From Telopea speciosissima (Eukaryota > Streptophyta > Magnoliopsida > Proteales > Proteaceae): a stretch of DNA of 64,000 nucleotides. The position numbers and the translations under genes were made by a program. Below are positions 41,614-52,260 of the stretch, piece by piece. The stretch lies in assembly GCF_018873765.1 (NCBI RefSeq), contig NC_057925.1, positions 3,426,927-3,490,926 on the forward strand, read 5' to 3'. The first letter of the stretch is position 1. Each line of letters begins with the position of its first letter. Under the pieces are notes generated by a model. That model was not told the origin of the DNA. It made no database searches and worked only from the letters and a program-made list of their open reading frames with translations.

Positions 41614-44163
41614 TCAACAGTTGCATTCTCGATCCTTAGAACTCGAACCATCTCGAACTTCCTGACCTCGGACCTCGAACCTCGAACCTCGAACCTCGAA
41701 CCTTGAACTTCTACCATGGTTTGTCGATTGTGGCCCTTGGCCATGGCCAAAGACCCCCTTTTTATTTTTCTTTCTTCTCTCTTTTCTTCTTTGCTTTTGG
41801 GCAGCGGCCTTTGACGGATGGCACCCAAAAAATTTTTTTTTTTCTCTTGATAGGTGACGACCATAGCCCTTTGGCCGTGGCCTCTTGGTCGTGGTCTTTT
41901 GGCCATGGCCTCTTGGCCGTGGCCTCTTGGTCATGGTCTTTTGGTCATGGCCTCTTGGCCGTAGCCACTTGGCCTCTCTCTTTTGATAGGTGACGTTCAT
42001 TGATGACGACCATAACCCTTTGCCCGTGGCCCCTTGGTCATGGTCTTTTGGCCATGGCCTCTTGGCTGTAGCCACTTGGCCTCTCTCTCTTCCTTTTTTT
42101 TTTTCTGGCTCTGTCTCTGGTAAGGTGCATTCAACGACGAAGTCTGCCAAGGCTTGGCCTTTGATGGCAGTCCTGGGTTGGAACCTGATGTCATGCTCAC
42201 TTAACTCCACCGCCCATGCTATCAATCTCCCGGAGACGTCCGGCTTGTGCAGTATCTTCTTCAGGGGTAGGTCTGTGAGGACTATGATGGTATGGGCTTG
42301 GAAGTATGGTCGTAGCTTCCTGGCTGCCATTACCAATGCATAGGCTACCTTCTCGATCCTAGTGTACCTGGTCTCTGCATCGATCAGGACATGGCTGACG
42401 TAGTAGATGGGCCTCTGGACTTTGTCCTCTTCCTTCAGCAGTACTGCGCTGACCGCGACAGGGGTGGCGGCCAGGTAGAGCTTCAACTCTTCGTTAGGTT
42501 CCGGTCGCCCAAGCAAGGGTGGGCTCTCTAGGTACTCCTTCAATTCTCCGAACGCCTTTTGGCACTCTTCCGTCCATGTGAAGTCCTTAGGGCTTCGGAG
42601 GTTCTTCAATGTTTTGAAGAATGGTAAGCACTTATCACCTGATCGTGACACGAACCTGGAAAGGGCGGCGACCCTTCCATTCAACCTCTGCACCTCTCTG
42701 ACCGTTCGAGGAGGTGCCATCTCTTGGATGGCCTTGATCTTGGATGGGTTGGCTTCTATTCCACGGACTGAGACCATGAACCCCAGGAATTTTCCTGACG
42801 TTACGCCGAAGGCGCACTTTGCAGGGTTTAGCTTCATCTGGTTCCTCCTCAGTACTGTGAATGCTTCCTCTAGGTCAGTCAGGTGTTGGCTGGCGTGGAC
42901 GCTTTTCACGAGCATGTCATCCACATATACCTCCATGTTGCGCCCGATCTGCTCCTCGAACATCTTGTTGACCATCCTCTGATAGGTGGCCCCTGCATTC
43001 TTTAACCCGAATGGCATGACGTGGTAGCAGTAGTTCTCTTTGTCAGTCCGGAATGCGGTGTAAGACTCATCATCCTCACACATGAGGATCTGGTTGTATC
43101 CGGAGTAGGCGTCCATGAAACTCAGCATCTCATGGCCGGCGGTGGCGTCGATCAGTAGGTCGATCCTGGGCAGTGGGTATTCATCTTTTGGGCATGCCTT
43201 GTTCAGGTCGGTGTAGTCGACACACATCCTCCACTTCCCATTTGGCTTTGGTACCATGACCACGTTGGCGAGCCAGGTTGGGAACTTCTCCTTTCTGATG
43301 AACCCTGATCGGCTTAACTTCTCGACCTCCTCCTTGATTGCTGCTTGTCGGTCGAGGGCGAAGTTACGCCGCTTCTGTTGAACGGGCTTCCTGGTTGGGT
43401 CGACGTGTAGTCGGTGTTCCGCTATGGAACGTGGTATTCCTGGCATGTCGGAGGTTGACCATGCGAAGACATCTATGTTTGCTTGGAGGAGGTGTCCAAG
43501 TTCTTCTTTCTGTTCCTTGCTTAGCAGTGAGCCGACCTGAACGACCTTGGAGGGGTCATCCTGGCTGAGTGGCCATGGGATGAGGTCTTCCACTGGCCTT
43601 CCCCTTCTCTCTGTCAGCTCATCTCTCTGGTCACTGATCATGCTCTCTAGGCAGAGTGCCACTCCACGGGTGTTGCCATTATTCTTTTTCATGAAGGTGG
43701 CGTAGCACTCCCTTGCCTTCTTCTGATCTCCTCGGACTTCGCCTACCCCGTTCTCGGTGGGGAACTTCATCTTCAGGTGAAGTGGTGATATGACTCCTCT
43801 AAGGGCTGTCAGTGATGGTCGCCCTAAGAGGCCGTTGAAGGACACCACGGACTTGACTACCATAAAATTTACCATGATGGTTACTTGTCGAGGGTGTACC
43901 CCGAAGGTAACGGGTAGCTCTATGGTACCTCTGATGGAGGCGGTGGCACCTGAGAATCCATGGAGATAAGTGGGCTCTGGTTTGAGCTGGTCGTCCCCGA
44001 ACTCGAACTGTCGATAGGCGTCCAAGGAGAGTACGTCAACAGACGCCCCTGTGTCTATCAGTACCCTGTGTACAAGTCGATTGGCTACCTCCACCTGTAC
44101 TACCAGGGCATCTTCATGCGGGAAGTTTAGTCCTTCCAGGTCTTCATCCGAGAAGGAGATCAC
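41614..44163 (-). CDS. Gypsy protease - reverse transcriptase - RNase H ORF
   Basis: An 849-codon open frame. The aspartic protease active site DTGAS is at residues 37-41. Reverse transcriptase follows: KWRMCVDYTDLNKACPKDEY, FMDAYSGYNQI, FGLKNAGATYQRMVNKMF and YVDDM. RNase H has LYLAATPVAVSAVLL and ends with QALADFVVECTLPE. After that, where Tat-type elements carry a second (archaeal-type) RNase H, this ORF runs through a Lys/Arg/Gly/His-rich tandem repeat (KRPRPRGHGQ units). Only the tail of the second RNase H (ENATVDALSRLANDE) appears, in another frame at about 41,560-41,650. The protease and reverse transcriptase look intact. Confidence 0.93.
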   Translation of the reverse strand: MISFSDEDLEGLNFPHEDALVVQVEVANRLVHRVLIDTGASVDVLSLDAYRQFEFGDDQLKPEPTYLHGFSGATASIRGTIELPVTFGVHPRQVTIMVNFMVVKSVVSFNGLLGRPSLTALRGVISPLHLKMKFPTENGVGEVRGDQKKARECYATFMKKNNGNTRGVALCLESMISDQRDELTERRGRPVEDLIPWPLSQDDPSKVVQVGSLLSKEQKEELGHLLQANIDVFAWSTSDMPGIPRSIAEHRLHVDPTRKPVQQKRRNFALDRQAAIKEEVEKLSRSGFIRKEKFPTWLANVVMVPKPNGKWRMCVDYTDLNKACPKDEYPLPRIDLLIDATAGHEMLSFMDAYSGYNQILMCEDDESYTAFRTDKENYCYHVMPFGLKNAGATYQRMVNKMFEEQIGRNMEVYVDDMLVKSVHASQHLTDLEEAFTVLRRNQMKLNPAKCAFGVTSGKFLGFMVSVRGIEANPSKIKAIQEMAPPRTVREVQRLNGRVAALSRFVSRSGDKCLPFFKTLKNLRSPKDFTWTEECQKAFGELKEYLESPPLLGRPEPNEELKLYLAATPVAVSAVLLKEEDKVQRPIYYVSHVLIDAETRYTRIEKVAYALVMAARKLRPYFQAHTIIVLTDLPLKKILHKPDVSGRLIAWAVELSEHDIRFQPRTAIKGQALADFVVECTLPETEPEKKKGRERGQVATAKRPWPKDHDQGATGKGLWSSSMNVTYQKREAKWLRPRGHDQKTMTKRPRPRGHGQKTTTKRPRPKGYGRHLSREKKKFFGCHPSKAAAQKQRRKERRKKNKKGVFGHGQGPQSTNHGRSSRFEVRGSRFEVRGQEVRDGSSSKDRECNC
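41672..42085. repeat. Minisatellite replacing part of pol
   Basis: Two tandem blocks: (CTCGAAC)n at about 41,672-41,706, and a 14-15 bp family around CTTGGCCATGGCCT at about 41,855-42,085. Between them lies an A/T-rich linker with a T run at 41,832-41,842. The blocks occupy the place of the second RNase H core. Confidence 0.85.
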
Positions 44164-44415
44164 CGCCTCGGTCCTGGCTATCTACTGGGCTTCTCTGCCA
44201 CTCCCACGAACCTGGCATGAGCTTTAGCTTTTCTGGTGGACTCTTGCCCTGGTCCTCCAAGTATGGTGAGGATAGGAGGTCCCTTGGTGCCACTAGGTTC
44301 TGTGGCATCTCTCTGCTCTTCTGGGCGGTCTCTCTCTCGATCTGTTCTTCTTTCTTCTCGTCTCGATTCCACTCTGTCTCCGTCGCGACCTCTATCTCCT
44401 TGGCCTGAGCGGTTG

Positions 44416-46197
44416 TCACGTCTCCCCTTCACATACTTGTTCAAGCTTCCTGCTTTTACCAGTTGTTCCTATCTCTCTCTTCGATTGATAGCACTCCTCG
44501 GTGTCGTGCCCATTCTCTTTGTGGAAGAGACAATATTTGTTAGGGTTTCGCTTCTCTGGCGCTGCTAGCATGGGTCGTGGCCAATGGAGTAGGTCACGGT
44601 CCTGGATCTGCATGAGTATCTGGGACCTGGTGGTGTTCAGTGGTGTGAACTCAAGGGTGCTTGCCCTCTCACTTCTCTCTGGGCGGCGGTCTGTCCTCCT
44701 AGGCGGGTGGTCGCTCTTCTCTTGTCGGCGCTCTGTCCTCGACCTCTTACCCTCTTTGCGGTCATCAGGTGCTGACCTCTTGTTGTCCTGTGGCTTGGCC
44801 TCGATTATTTTTGTTCTAGCTTGTAGTACCTCGGCCATATTTGCAAACTCGTTGCACCGCTCTAGGAGCTCTTTCATAGTCCTGGTCTCATGACGTGCCA
44901 GGTCCTTGATCAAGTCCAGGTCCCTAATACCTCCTGCTAGGGCTGCATGCGTGTGTCCGGTCATCCAAGTCTCGAACCTCCAGGGACTCCTTGGTGAACC
45001 TGGTAACGTATTCCCTGAGAGATTCCCCGGGGTTACGTACCACGTTGATAGATTGACAGTGGTCTTCTTCGCTTGACGCCGCTTTGGAAGCGGGTGACGA
45101 AGCTGTCGCATAGCTCGCGAACGAGCCTATAGATCTCGGTCGTAGCCTGGAGAACCATGATGTGGCTGCTCCCTTGAGGGACGCAGGGAATGCCCGACAG
45201 GATACCACGTCCGACCCCCCATACAGCGTCATCATGCCATTAAAGTAGTTGATGTGGTCATTAGGGTCGGTGGTACCACCGTAGAGTTCAAAGGTGGGTA
45301 GTCGAAACCTGGAAGGTAGTGTGGGTGACATGATCTCGCCGAGAAGGGGTGTTGTCCAGGTATGGAATGTGTCTCGCCTTTGGTCTGCTTCTTCAACCCT
45401 TCCAGCTTCTCATCCAGGTCGCGGAGTCTTTGATCGAGCTCCTCGTCCCTTGTCTGCCCCCCACGCCTAGCCGGACGTTCGCTGCGACCCCGTTCACGTT
45501 CTCTCCTGGATGTCCCTTCCCGCCTTGAGTGTTGGCGGGATGGTGAATGGTCACGCTGGGATGAACCCTGTTGTGAAGGTGAGGGGCTTTCTTCTCTGTA
45601 GGTCCGGCTTCGTCGTGGTATGTGACTTTCTTCCAGTCGTCCGTCGAACACGGACCTCCGGACCGATCTCTGCGGGCTAGACACCCTCGCCCTGGGTGTT
45701 GGCGTCCTCCCACGTTCTGACCGTGGTGAGAGGTCTCTTGTTCTCCTGGGATGCTGGGAAGGCTCCCCCCGCTGCGGAGTGGGGGTTGCCTGTCGCGCAA
45801 GTCTCTCTGATCTCGCGCCCCTGGGAGATGATCTCCTAGGGTTTGGCTCTTGTTGAGGTATGGACTCCACCCTTGCTGCTGGTGAAGTCCTCCGACGGTG
45901 AGATGTCGCACGCTGCGTCAGGTATTCTCGAAAGAGTCGTTGTTCATCGAGGATCTGTCGTTGCAGGTCGTTGATCTGACCCACAGTGGCTGGAGCATTG
46001 GGGTCAGGTGTCACCTCCACCACCACATCGTTGGCCTCGTCATTGTTGGGCTCGGCGATCACGAACTGGTCATTAAGGGGGATCTCCTCCTCCAGAGGGA
46101 CATGGTCCTGGTCGTTGGCTCTGCGGCGAGAGCCCTCTGGGGGTGGTGATCCATTCCTTGCTCCGTTGTTGGTGGTGGTAGTCTTCCTTCGTGCCAT
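44416..46197 (-). pseudogene. Gypsy gag, frameshifted
   Basis: The start MARRKTTTTNNGARNG at 46,197 leads an Arg/Ser/Pro-rich N-terminal part and a coiled stretch (DQRLRDLDEKLEGLKKQ). The capsid motif is PTFELYGGTTDPNDHINYFN, then CRAFPASLKGAATSWFSRL near 45,170-45,330, in a second frame. The region DLARHETRTMKELLERCNEF continues in a third frame, followed by a zinc-finger-like CLFHKENGHDTEEC near 44,490-44,530. At least two frameshifts therefore break it. It would form the virus-like particle in an intact element. Confidence 0.88.
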
Positions 46198-46242
46198 TGA
46201 ATGAGTATGGAAGCGAGCTAGTAGCTGTAATGGCTAGCGTCG

Positions 46243-46261
46243 TTCCCACAGACGGCGCCAA
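46243..46261 (-). other. Gypsy primer-binding site
   Basis: TTGGCGCCGTCTGTGGGAA on the minus strand, 2 nt from the 5' LTR end (46,264). The TGGCGCC core is widespread among plant gypsy elements; I do not assign the tRNA. Confidence 0.75.
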
Positions 46262-46263
46262 TC

Positions 46264-47590
46264 TGTTGCGTCAAGAAATCGTCGAGCGGTCCTGCGAGTG
46301 CCGTCACCTGCAAGTGGACCAAAGGGGTCAACAGAGAGAACCGGTGTGGTCCCGGCCTAGGGCTCTCCGATGCCAAAGTTAGATCTCCTGGCGCAAACAG
46401 ATGAATAGTGATTATTCAGTATGAGATTCGATCCCCTTTATGGGGTTGCGTACCTTGCCTTTTATAGTAGCATATGGCGGTGTATGGCGGTGTGGAGAGT
46501 CCCAGTTTGATGGCGAGTGTGCCGTTGAGTGGATAGAGGCCCTGGGTAACGGGGCTCTATCCGATTGGCCATCTCCCTGTGGGAGGGAGTGTCTGGTGGC
46601 ATCAGGATCCTTGGTGGATAGATACCGTGGGTGACGGCGTCCTTGGTGCTTGAATCCGTCCGGATGACGTGACCTCTAAGCGGCGGTCTAGAGTCCTGGT
46701 AGTGACATGAGTCTTGGCGATACGATCGGGTCATAGATGGGTGGCCCCCACCTCGGTGCCCACGATCTTGTGCCTGGGTGCAAGCCGCGCCCGGGTGTGT
46801 AGCCGCGCCTAGGTGAGGCCGCGCCACGTGGTGGCGCGCCGAGTGAGGCCGCGCCGGGTGAGGCCGCCCTGGAGAGGAGGCGCGCTGGGTGAGGCCGGCC
46901 GTGGTGAGGAGGCCGCGCCCGGTGAGGAGGCCGCGCTGGGTGAGGCCGCGGGGTGAGGAGGTCGCGTGGCGTGGCGAGGAGGCCGCGGGGTGAGGAGGCC
47001 GCGCCTGGGTGAGGCCGCGGGGTGAGGAGGCCGCGTGGTGAGGAGGCCGCGCCTGGGTGTGGCCGCGCCTTGGTGAGGCTGCGCCTGAGTGGTGGCCGCG
47101 CCTGGGTGCAGGCCGCGCCTGGTGCAGGCCGCGCCTGGGTGCAGGCCGCGCAGGCCGCGGGTGCAGGCCGCGCCTGGGTGCAGGCCGCGCCTGGGTGCAG
47201 GCCGCGCCTGGGTGCAGGCCGCGCCTGGTGCAGGCCGCGCCTGGGTGCAGGTCGCGCCTGGGTGCAGGCCGCGCCTGGGTGTAGGCCGCGCCTGGTGCAG
47301 GCCGCGCCTGGGTGCAGGCCGCGCCTGGGTGCAGGCCGCGCCTGGGTGCAGGCCGCGCCTGGGTGCAGGCCGCGCCTGGGTGCAGGCCGCGCCTGGGTGT
47401 GGCCGCGCCTGGGTGAGAGGCCTCCTGGTTGTGGCCACGCCTAGGTGAGGCTGCGCCCGAGTGGAGGCCACGCCTTGGTGCTGGCCGCGCCCGGGTATTG
47501 GGACCCTGGTTCGTTTCCCTTGGTTCTGGAGCGGGTCGCCCTGTGACACGTGGCGGCCACTGATTGGCCCGATGAATATTGGATGTATCA
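46264..47590 (-). repeat. 5' LTR of gypsy element
   Basis: 1327 bp. The same structure as 36,105-37,413, with the GC-rich tandem repeat at about 47,094-47,410. The unit number and order differ between the LTRs while unique sequence is almost unchanged. Confidence 0.92.
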
Positions 47591-47815
47591 CCATCCAACT
47601 TGCATGTCATTCACATTTTCTTTCTCAAAGTGCTACTTCACCCACTTCTTAAGCTCCTTCTTAGATTTAGAGAGAATCGTGGTTTGAAGAATTTATAGGC
47701 TGTGTGAGTGAGAAGAGAGAGAGTCGTGGCTGAGTGAGATGAGAGAGTGAGTCGTGGTTTGAAGAATGTTGATTTGTCCCGACTCTCCTTGTACATCAAC
47801 ATTCCATTCACTCGG

Positions 47816-47819
<4 letters not shown>

Positions 47820-47869
<50 letters not shown>
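47820..47869. repeat. (CT)n microsatellite
   Basis: About 25 CT units. Similar tracts occur at 23,085-23,124, 48,178-48,202, 60,501-60,551 and, as (GA)n, 62,689-62,721. Confidence 0.95.
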
Positions 47870-47872
<3 letters not shown>

Positions 47873-48690
47873 CAAATCATAGTATGACTATGAGACGTTA
47901 TCTGGCACAGACGGTGAGAGAGAGTAGTCGGTCGCTCACAAGATGGACCATCTTCAGCCCTTCAGGCTTCAGCTGAGTATGGCTGGACCGGGCCGGTCCG
48001 GGCCAGGTCAGGCCAAGTTTCTTTGGTTTTTTGAAAAATTGGGCCATTAAATTGAACGCTTAAGCGAATTCATTCCAACTTTTAGATATTAAAAAACTGT
48101 CTAGATCACCCACATCTGAAATTTTGAAGTTCAAACTTAATATAGACATCCTCGCATTCCTTCCCATTGATTCATTCTCTCTCTCTCTCTCTCTCTCTCT
48201 ATTCATATGTTTCGCCTCCCTACTAAGTATCCATAATATCAAACCCCTCCCCTGTGTTTTGAATAATGATAATGCTTTTCCCTATCTGGCTAACGGTTTT
48301 ACATCAACAGTTCAAAAGATGAAATTACCCTGAACCAAAGAAGAACTAGACCCAACGGACTTCTTCTTCTTTTATCTCTTCTGTTTCTTCTTCTTCTTCT
48401 TATTTTCTAACTACTTTTTTGTCTTTTCTTCTACATCCAAAACCAACTGATTGAAACCACCATAGCCACCATTTGATCTACCTATACCTTTACTCCACCT
48501 TAACCGAACCTATTGTTGGCCAAACAACGGTCCAAGGATCAAACCATGGTTTCCTAGGGAGACCAAGATATTTATCTTTAGGGTTTTGCACGCCCTGGGT
48601 TAGCCCATGGTGCCCCATTTTAATTTTAGGGTTTCCCATGGTCGCCCATGGGAACCCTGGTGCATCCCTATTAGGGTTTCTCCTTCCCTA
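47870..48690. other. Intergenic DNA right of the gypsy element
   Basis: No gene. 48,060-48,200 resembles 27,135-27,290 (TTTTAGATATTAAAAAAC followed by CT repeats). 47,877-47,900 repeats a 24-bp sequence found at 35,932-35,955. Confidence 0.5.
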
Positions 48691-50110
48691 TTGCATTCCA
48701 TAAAATTAATTATCACAATAGGGACGGAGAAACTCATCTCTAGTCCATCACATGGCAAGAGGGATCCATCCCATACTCGAATGCGCAACGGAAAATAATC
48801 GATTCGAGTTTCTTTCGCATCCCATAAATATTAATAATCAATGAACAGAAGAATTAATAAAGAACTGCTAACCTGGTGAGCCTCAAGTGTTGCTCCTCCA
48901 ATAAACAGTGGTTCTTCCTCCAATGAGCGCTCCAAGCAAACAGATCTGAACCTCCAATGGTGCTACCAAGGTTCTACACGCCAATCCCAGATGCCCTCAA
49001 ACTCCTCAGCACAGATCTAGGGTTTCACAAACCCTAACTCTCAAACACTGGTGAGAGAAGCAAGAAGAAGAAGAAGAGAGATCACAAGAGGGAGAGAGAG
49101 AAACCAAAAACACAGGAGAGAGAGTGTCTGCTCCAAAAACATGGAGAGCTCCTCTTCTGCGTATTTTTGGTCCCCTATTTATAATAATAGGGTTTAATTA
49201 AATCCTAGATAGATTTAATAGAGCCCTAGTGAGAATCTGACTCTCTCTCTCTCATTCTGGCAGTTCTGTTTAAACTCAAAATGCTACACAGGTGAAGAAG
49301 CAGAATCTAATAGGGAAAGTATTAATTAGATTCTTTATTTAATTATTAATGGATAATTATAATTAGCACCAAATCCATTAATTAAATAAAGAGCCAATTA
49401 AATTAGCAAATTCCAAATAACTCCCTATATGATAACAATTTATCATATACAACCCCCCCACTAATCAACACCATCATTATGGAATCTAGGGCATGTACAC
49501 ATGTACTGCCAAACCCCAATCCATAGTACATGTCCATATAAGAGCGTCTGTGCATCCGATCGGGTCCCGTAAAACTCGATAAAACACTTTATTTGAAATA
49601 ACTATAAATAATGTATCATTTTATGTAAAATAAATTTTGCAAAACCATTTCCAAAACGATGCTGGATCAGTTCGATCCGACCATGCCTGAAGCAGTCTCT
49701 ATCTTGGTGTTCCCCAATCGGGCAGTGGTGACCGTGTTGGATAACTCCTTCACTCACAAAGTGTTCACGCATTCCCGAACACCGGCTTTGACTCGCTTGA
49801 GTCTCGGTCATTAATGAACCAAAGAATGCGATCACACTTTGCAGTGACAGGGTTCCCTCAGGTACAGGGTGTCGGTGACACATGTCTATCCCTTCCTACA
49901 TCTGGCAATAATACATGAGGGAATCGACAAAGTAGATTCTTCGCCAATGCACACATCAAACATGTGAGCACTCGCATTCGTACCCTGACATCACATGTCT
50001 AGGCATACCCAATGCGACGACCATATGATAAAGGTGCCCAGCCCAAACCCTAGTCGTGACTACCATTTTAAGTATAACTTACGGACACATAATGCTCAAA
50101 AAATTTATAT
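48690..50110 (-). mobile_element. Truncated LTR element: probable 3' LTR and internal tail
   Basis: On the minus strand a purine tract (AGTGGGGGGG, near 49,452-49,462) precedes TGTATATGATAAATTG, consistent with a 3' LTR occupying about 48,690-49,451. The LTR body has repeated CTAGGGTTT and GAAGAAG motifs. The upstream internal part (49,465-50,110) is non-repetitive and noncoding. No partner LTR or coding domain is present. The LTR outer end and superfamily are undetermined. Confidence 0.4.
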
Positions 50111-50629
50111 CGCATGTGACAATATTAAACTAAAATGTATAAATGTTCAATACAAAGGTGAACCGGGTTGAACCGAACCGAACCGGGTTTGATGGACACA
50201 CACTTGTCCAACTCCTATCTCCCACTGAACTTTCTTGTGTGTTTTTTTAAACGCAGATCTCTGTGCTTTTAGTGGGAAGTTCTTGTTGGTACGCAGGTTT
50301 GGTTCTTTCGCGTTCTGGAAGGCTTTTTGGGTTGTCATTTATAGGTATTCTGGAATTCGGTTTTTTTGTTTTCTTCTGTGATCTATTCCGTGGTGGATAC
50401 TTCTTGTCTTCTCCCTTTTAAGATGGTGTTTATAGTGCTAATGCGCACCAAAGCTAGGTTTTTGTGTCTTACAAGCTTTTGAGGCTCTTAATCTTTTAGG
50501 ATTTGGCTTCTGCATCTGTCAAAGTTACTGGTTTTGTGCGCTAATTGTTGGGTACAACTATTGGGGTTCTGAATTTATGATACGGCGTGGAATTGGCAAG
50601 GGTTTGGAGGTTTGTGGGCATGTGTATAC

Positions 50630-51103
50630 TGTTAGAACTAGCAAAGGTTTCGTCAAACCCGAATCCGTCCCTATACAGAGATCTAGAACACGATTGAATT
50701 AAAAAAACAGGGAAAGCAAAGTGTACCTGGCACCCACGTATACTGATGAATAACAGATAAGAACGCATCCAAAAGCAACAACGATCTGTCAGAGAATAAA
50801 TGCAAGTCCTCGAATAATCTCGGACATCCACGATGGGGATCTTCTACAGTCTCCTAGACTCTCCCACAACTCCCTTTCTTGTGGAGAAAAGATAAAAGAG
50901 AATAGTGACTGCAGTGACCCCTCATCATTAGTATTTATAATACTCCCCAAACCCTAATCCACTTCCACAATGGGTCAAACCGGTCCGGTCCCTCTCAATA
51001 AATAGTAGCAAGCCACGTCAGTCCTTGTATTTCTTGATCCCCATCAATGATCGACTCGATAATTAATTAAGCCCACTCGTCGTAATTTGAAAAATTCCTA
51101 ACA
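50630..51103. mobile_element. Solo LTR
   Basis: 474 bp starting TGTTAGAACT and ending TTCCTAACA, with perfect 5-bp target duplications TATAC at 50,625-50,629 and 51,104-51,108. No internal sequence follows. It is the usual product of recombination between two LTRs. Confidence 0.88.
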
Positions 51104-51108
51104 TATAC

Positions 51109-51735
51109 TGCTCTTTGACTTAAATGGACGCGGGAGAAGTAGATTTCGCTCAAGAGTATCATCCAAGACATGAAGGGGGATTTCGGTAGCATCTCAAGGA
51201 AAGAGTTTGAGGTGAAACTGGGCTATGGCTTGCGATCGAGATCACAACAACTCCTCATTGAGCAACATCCCCCCTGCAACTACTGAGACAAGCATTGAAC
51301 TAGCAAAAGAGAAGAAGAAGAAGAAACACAGAGGGGTTTTGGGGTTGAATAGGGTAAAATTCAAATAAAATTACATTAAAGGTATTATGGGATTTTAGAA
51401 AATTTGTAAATGCCATGTGATCACTTAATGGCGTTTTTTAATGATCAAAGTACGATTGATAGATTCTTTCAAAAGTAGGGAAGGACAATATCATTATTCA
51501 AAAACAGAGGGAGGGGTGATATTTACTCAGGAATATTTGAATCATATATAGACATGAAGTTATTATGTTGCCATTCAAAACCAAAGAAGTCCATGCATGT
51601 GCACAATGACAAGCCCGTTCCCTGCATATTGATTAATATCTCTCCCCTCCCTTGAAATCAAAAGATTCTATCAACCGTATCCATATTGGCTAATGGTGTT
51701 AGAAATACAATAAAAAGACAATAATACCCTCATCT
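51109..51735. other. Intergenic DNA with unrecognised ORF-like debris
   Basis: 51,120-51,310 reads like degraded coding sequence interrupted by stops, and continues from 50,500-50,620 across the solo LTR. I cannot name it. The rest is AT-rich with no feature. Confidence 0.3.
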
Positions 51736-52010
51736 CTAACCTCGTACCTTTTTTTCCCTTCTTCATCTTCCATCACCAGACCATTATTTGAGAGATAAAT
51801 TCCTGAAATTAGATCTGGCGATAGGTTTAGAATCCGATCTGAAGTTTTTCATTAAAATCTCACAACAGAAGACTGGTTGGGGGCTGGGATCTTAGGGTTG
51901 AATCGGAGACTTGGGTTTAGCCTTCTTCTTCTTTTGATCTGTTACTGAAACTGATATACCTCGCCTCCACCCCTTCTTCCATCGGTAAAACAGAGCCCTC
52001 TAAACCACCG

Positions 52011-52260
52011 ATGGGGTTTACTGAAAACCATTCTCGGACCTTCCTATCCACCGACAACCCTTTCCTCGATTTCTTCTTCCAAGTCATCCCTAATACACGA
52101 TTGAAAAGTCTGAAAGAACGGTTAGATTTGGCATGGAATTACAATGCTTCAACCACTGCTTTTCTGCAATTTGAGAGGTGTCAAAGGAATTGGTAAGTCA
52201 GACAAGGAGGGATTCTATACTGCTGCTCTTAGGCTCCACAAATATCACCCTAACCTCGTA
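52011..52260 (+). pseudogene. DUF2828 protein N-terminal fragment
   Basis: MGFTENHSRTFLSTDNPFLD leads to FFFQVIPNTR and LKERLDLAWNYNA. After a one-base shift near 52,160 it continues NLRGVKGIGKSDKEGFYTAA and LRLHKYHPN. This is the conserved start of plant DUF2828 proteins, normally several hundred residues long and of uncertain role. The rest is missing. A short direct repeat (CCATCACCAGACCATTATTT) at about 51,773-51,795 and 52,297-52,318 brackets the fragment, so it may have been moved as a unit. Not functional. Confidence 0.75.

Larger units (their letters stand above)
36105..47590 (-). mobile_element. Ty3/gypsy LTR retrotransposon, Tat-like, 11.5 kb
   Basis: The LTRs are 36,105-37,413 and 46,264-47,590 (plus-strand TGTTGCGTC...ATGTATCA), with target duplications CCATC at 36,100-36,104 and 47,591-47,595. 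The minus-strand primer-binding site TTGGCGCCGTCTGTGGGAA is next to the 46,264 end, and the purine tract (GAGAGTGGGGGGCAAA) is at 37,414-37,429. The order gag, protease, reverse transcriptase, RNase H, integrase fits gypsy. The long 3' region with an antisense ORF and the remnant of a second RNase H fit the Tat lineage. The LTRs are nearly identical outside the minisatellite, so the insertion is young, yet gag and integrase have frameshifts. Confidence 0.95.

Noticed and set aside
42578-42982. 134-codon plus-strand ORF
   Set aside because: Antisense shadow of the gypsy reverse transcriptase; no independent features.
45393-45911. 172-codon minus-strand ORF overlapping gag
   Set aside because: A shadow frame of the Arg/Ser-rich gag N-terminus; the main gag frame has the recognisable features.
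50147-50338. 63-codon minus-strand ORF
   Set aside because: No recognisable motif, and its neighbourhood is degraded repeat DNA.
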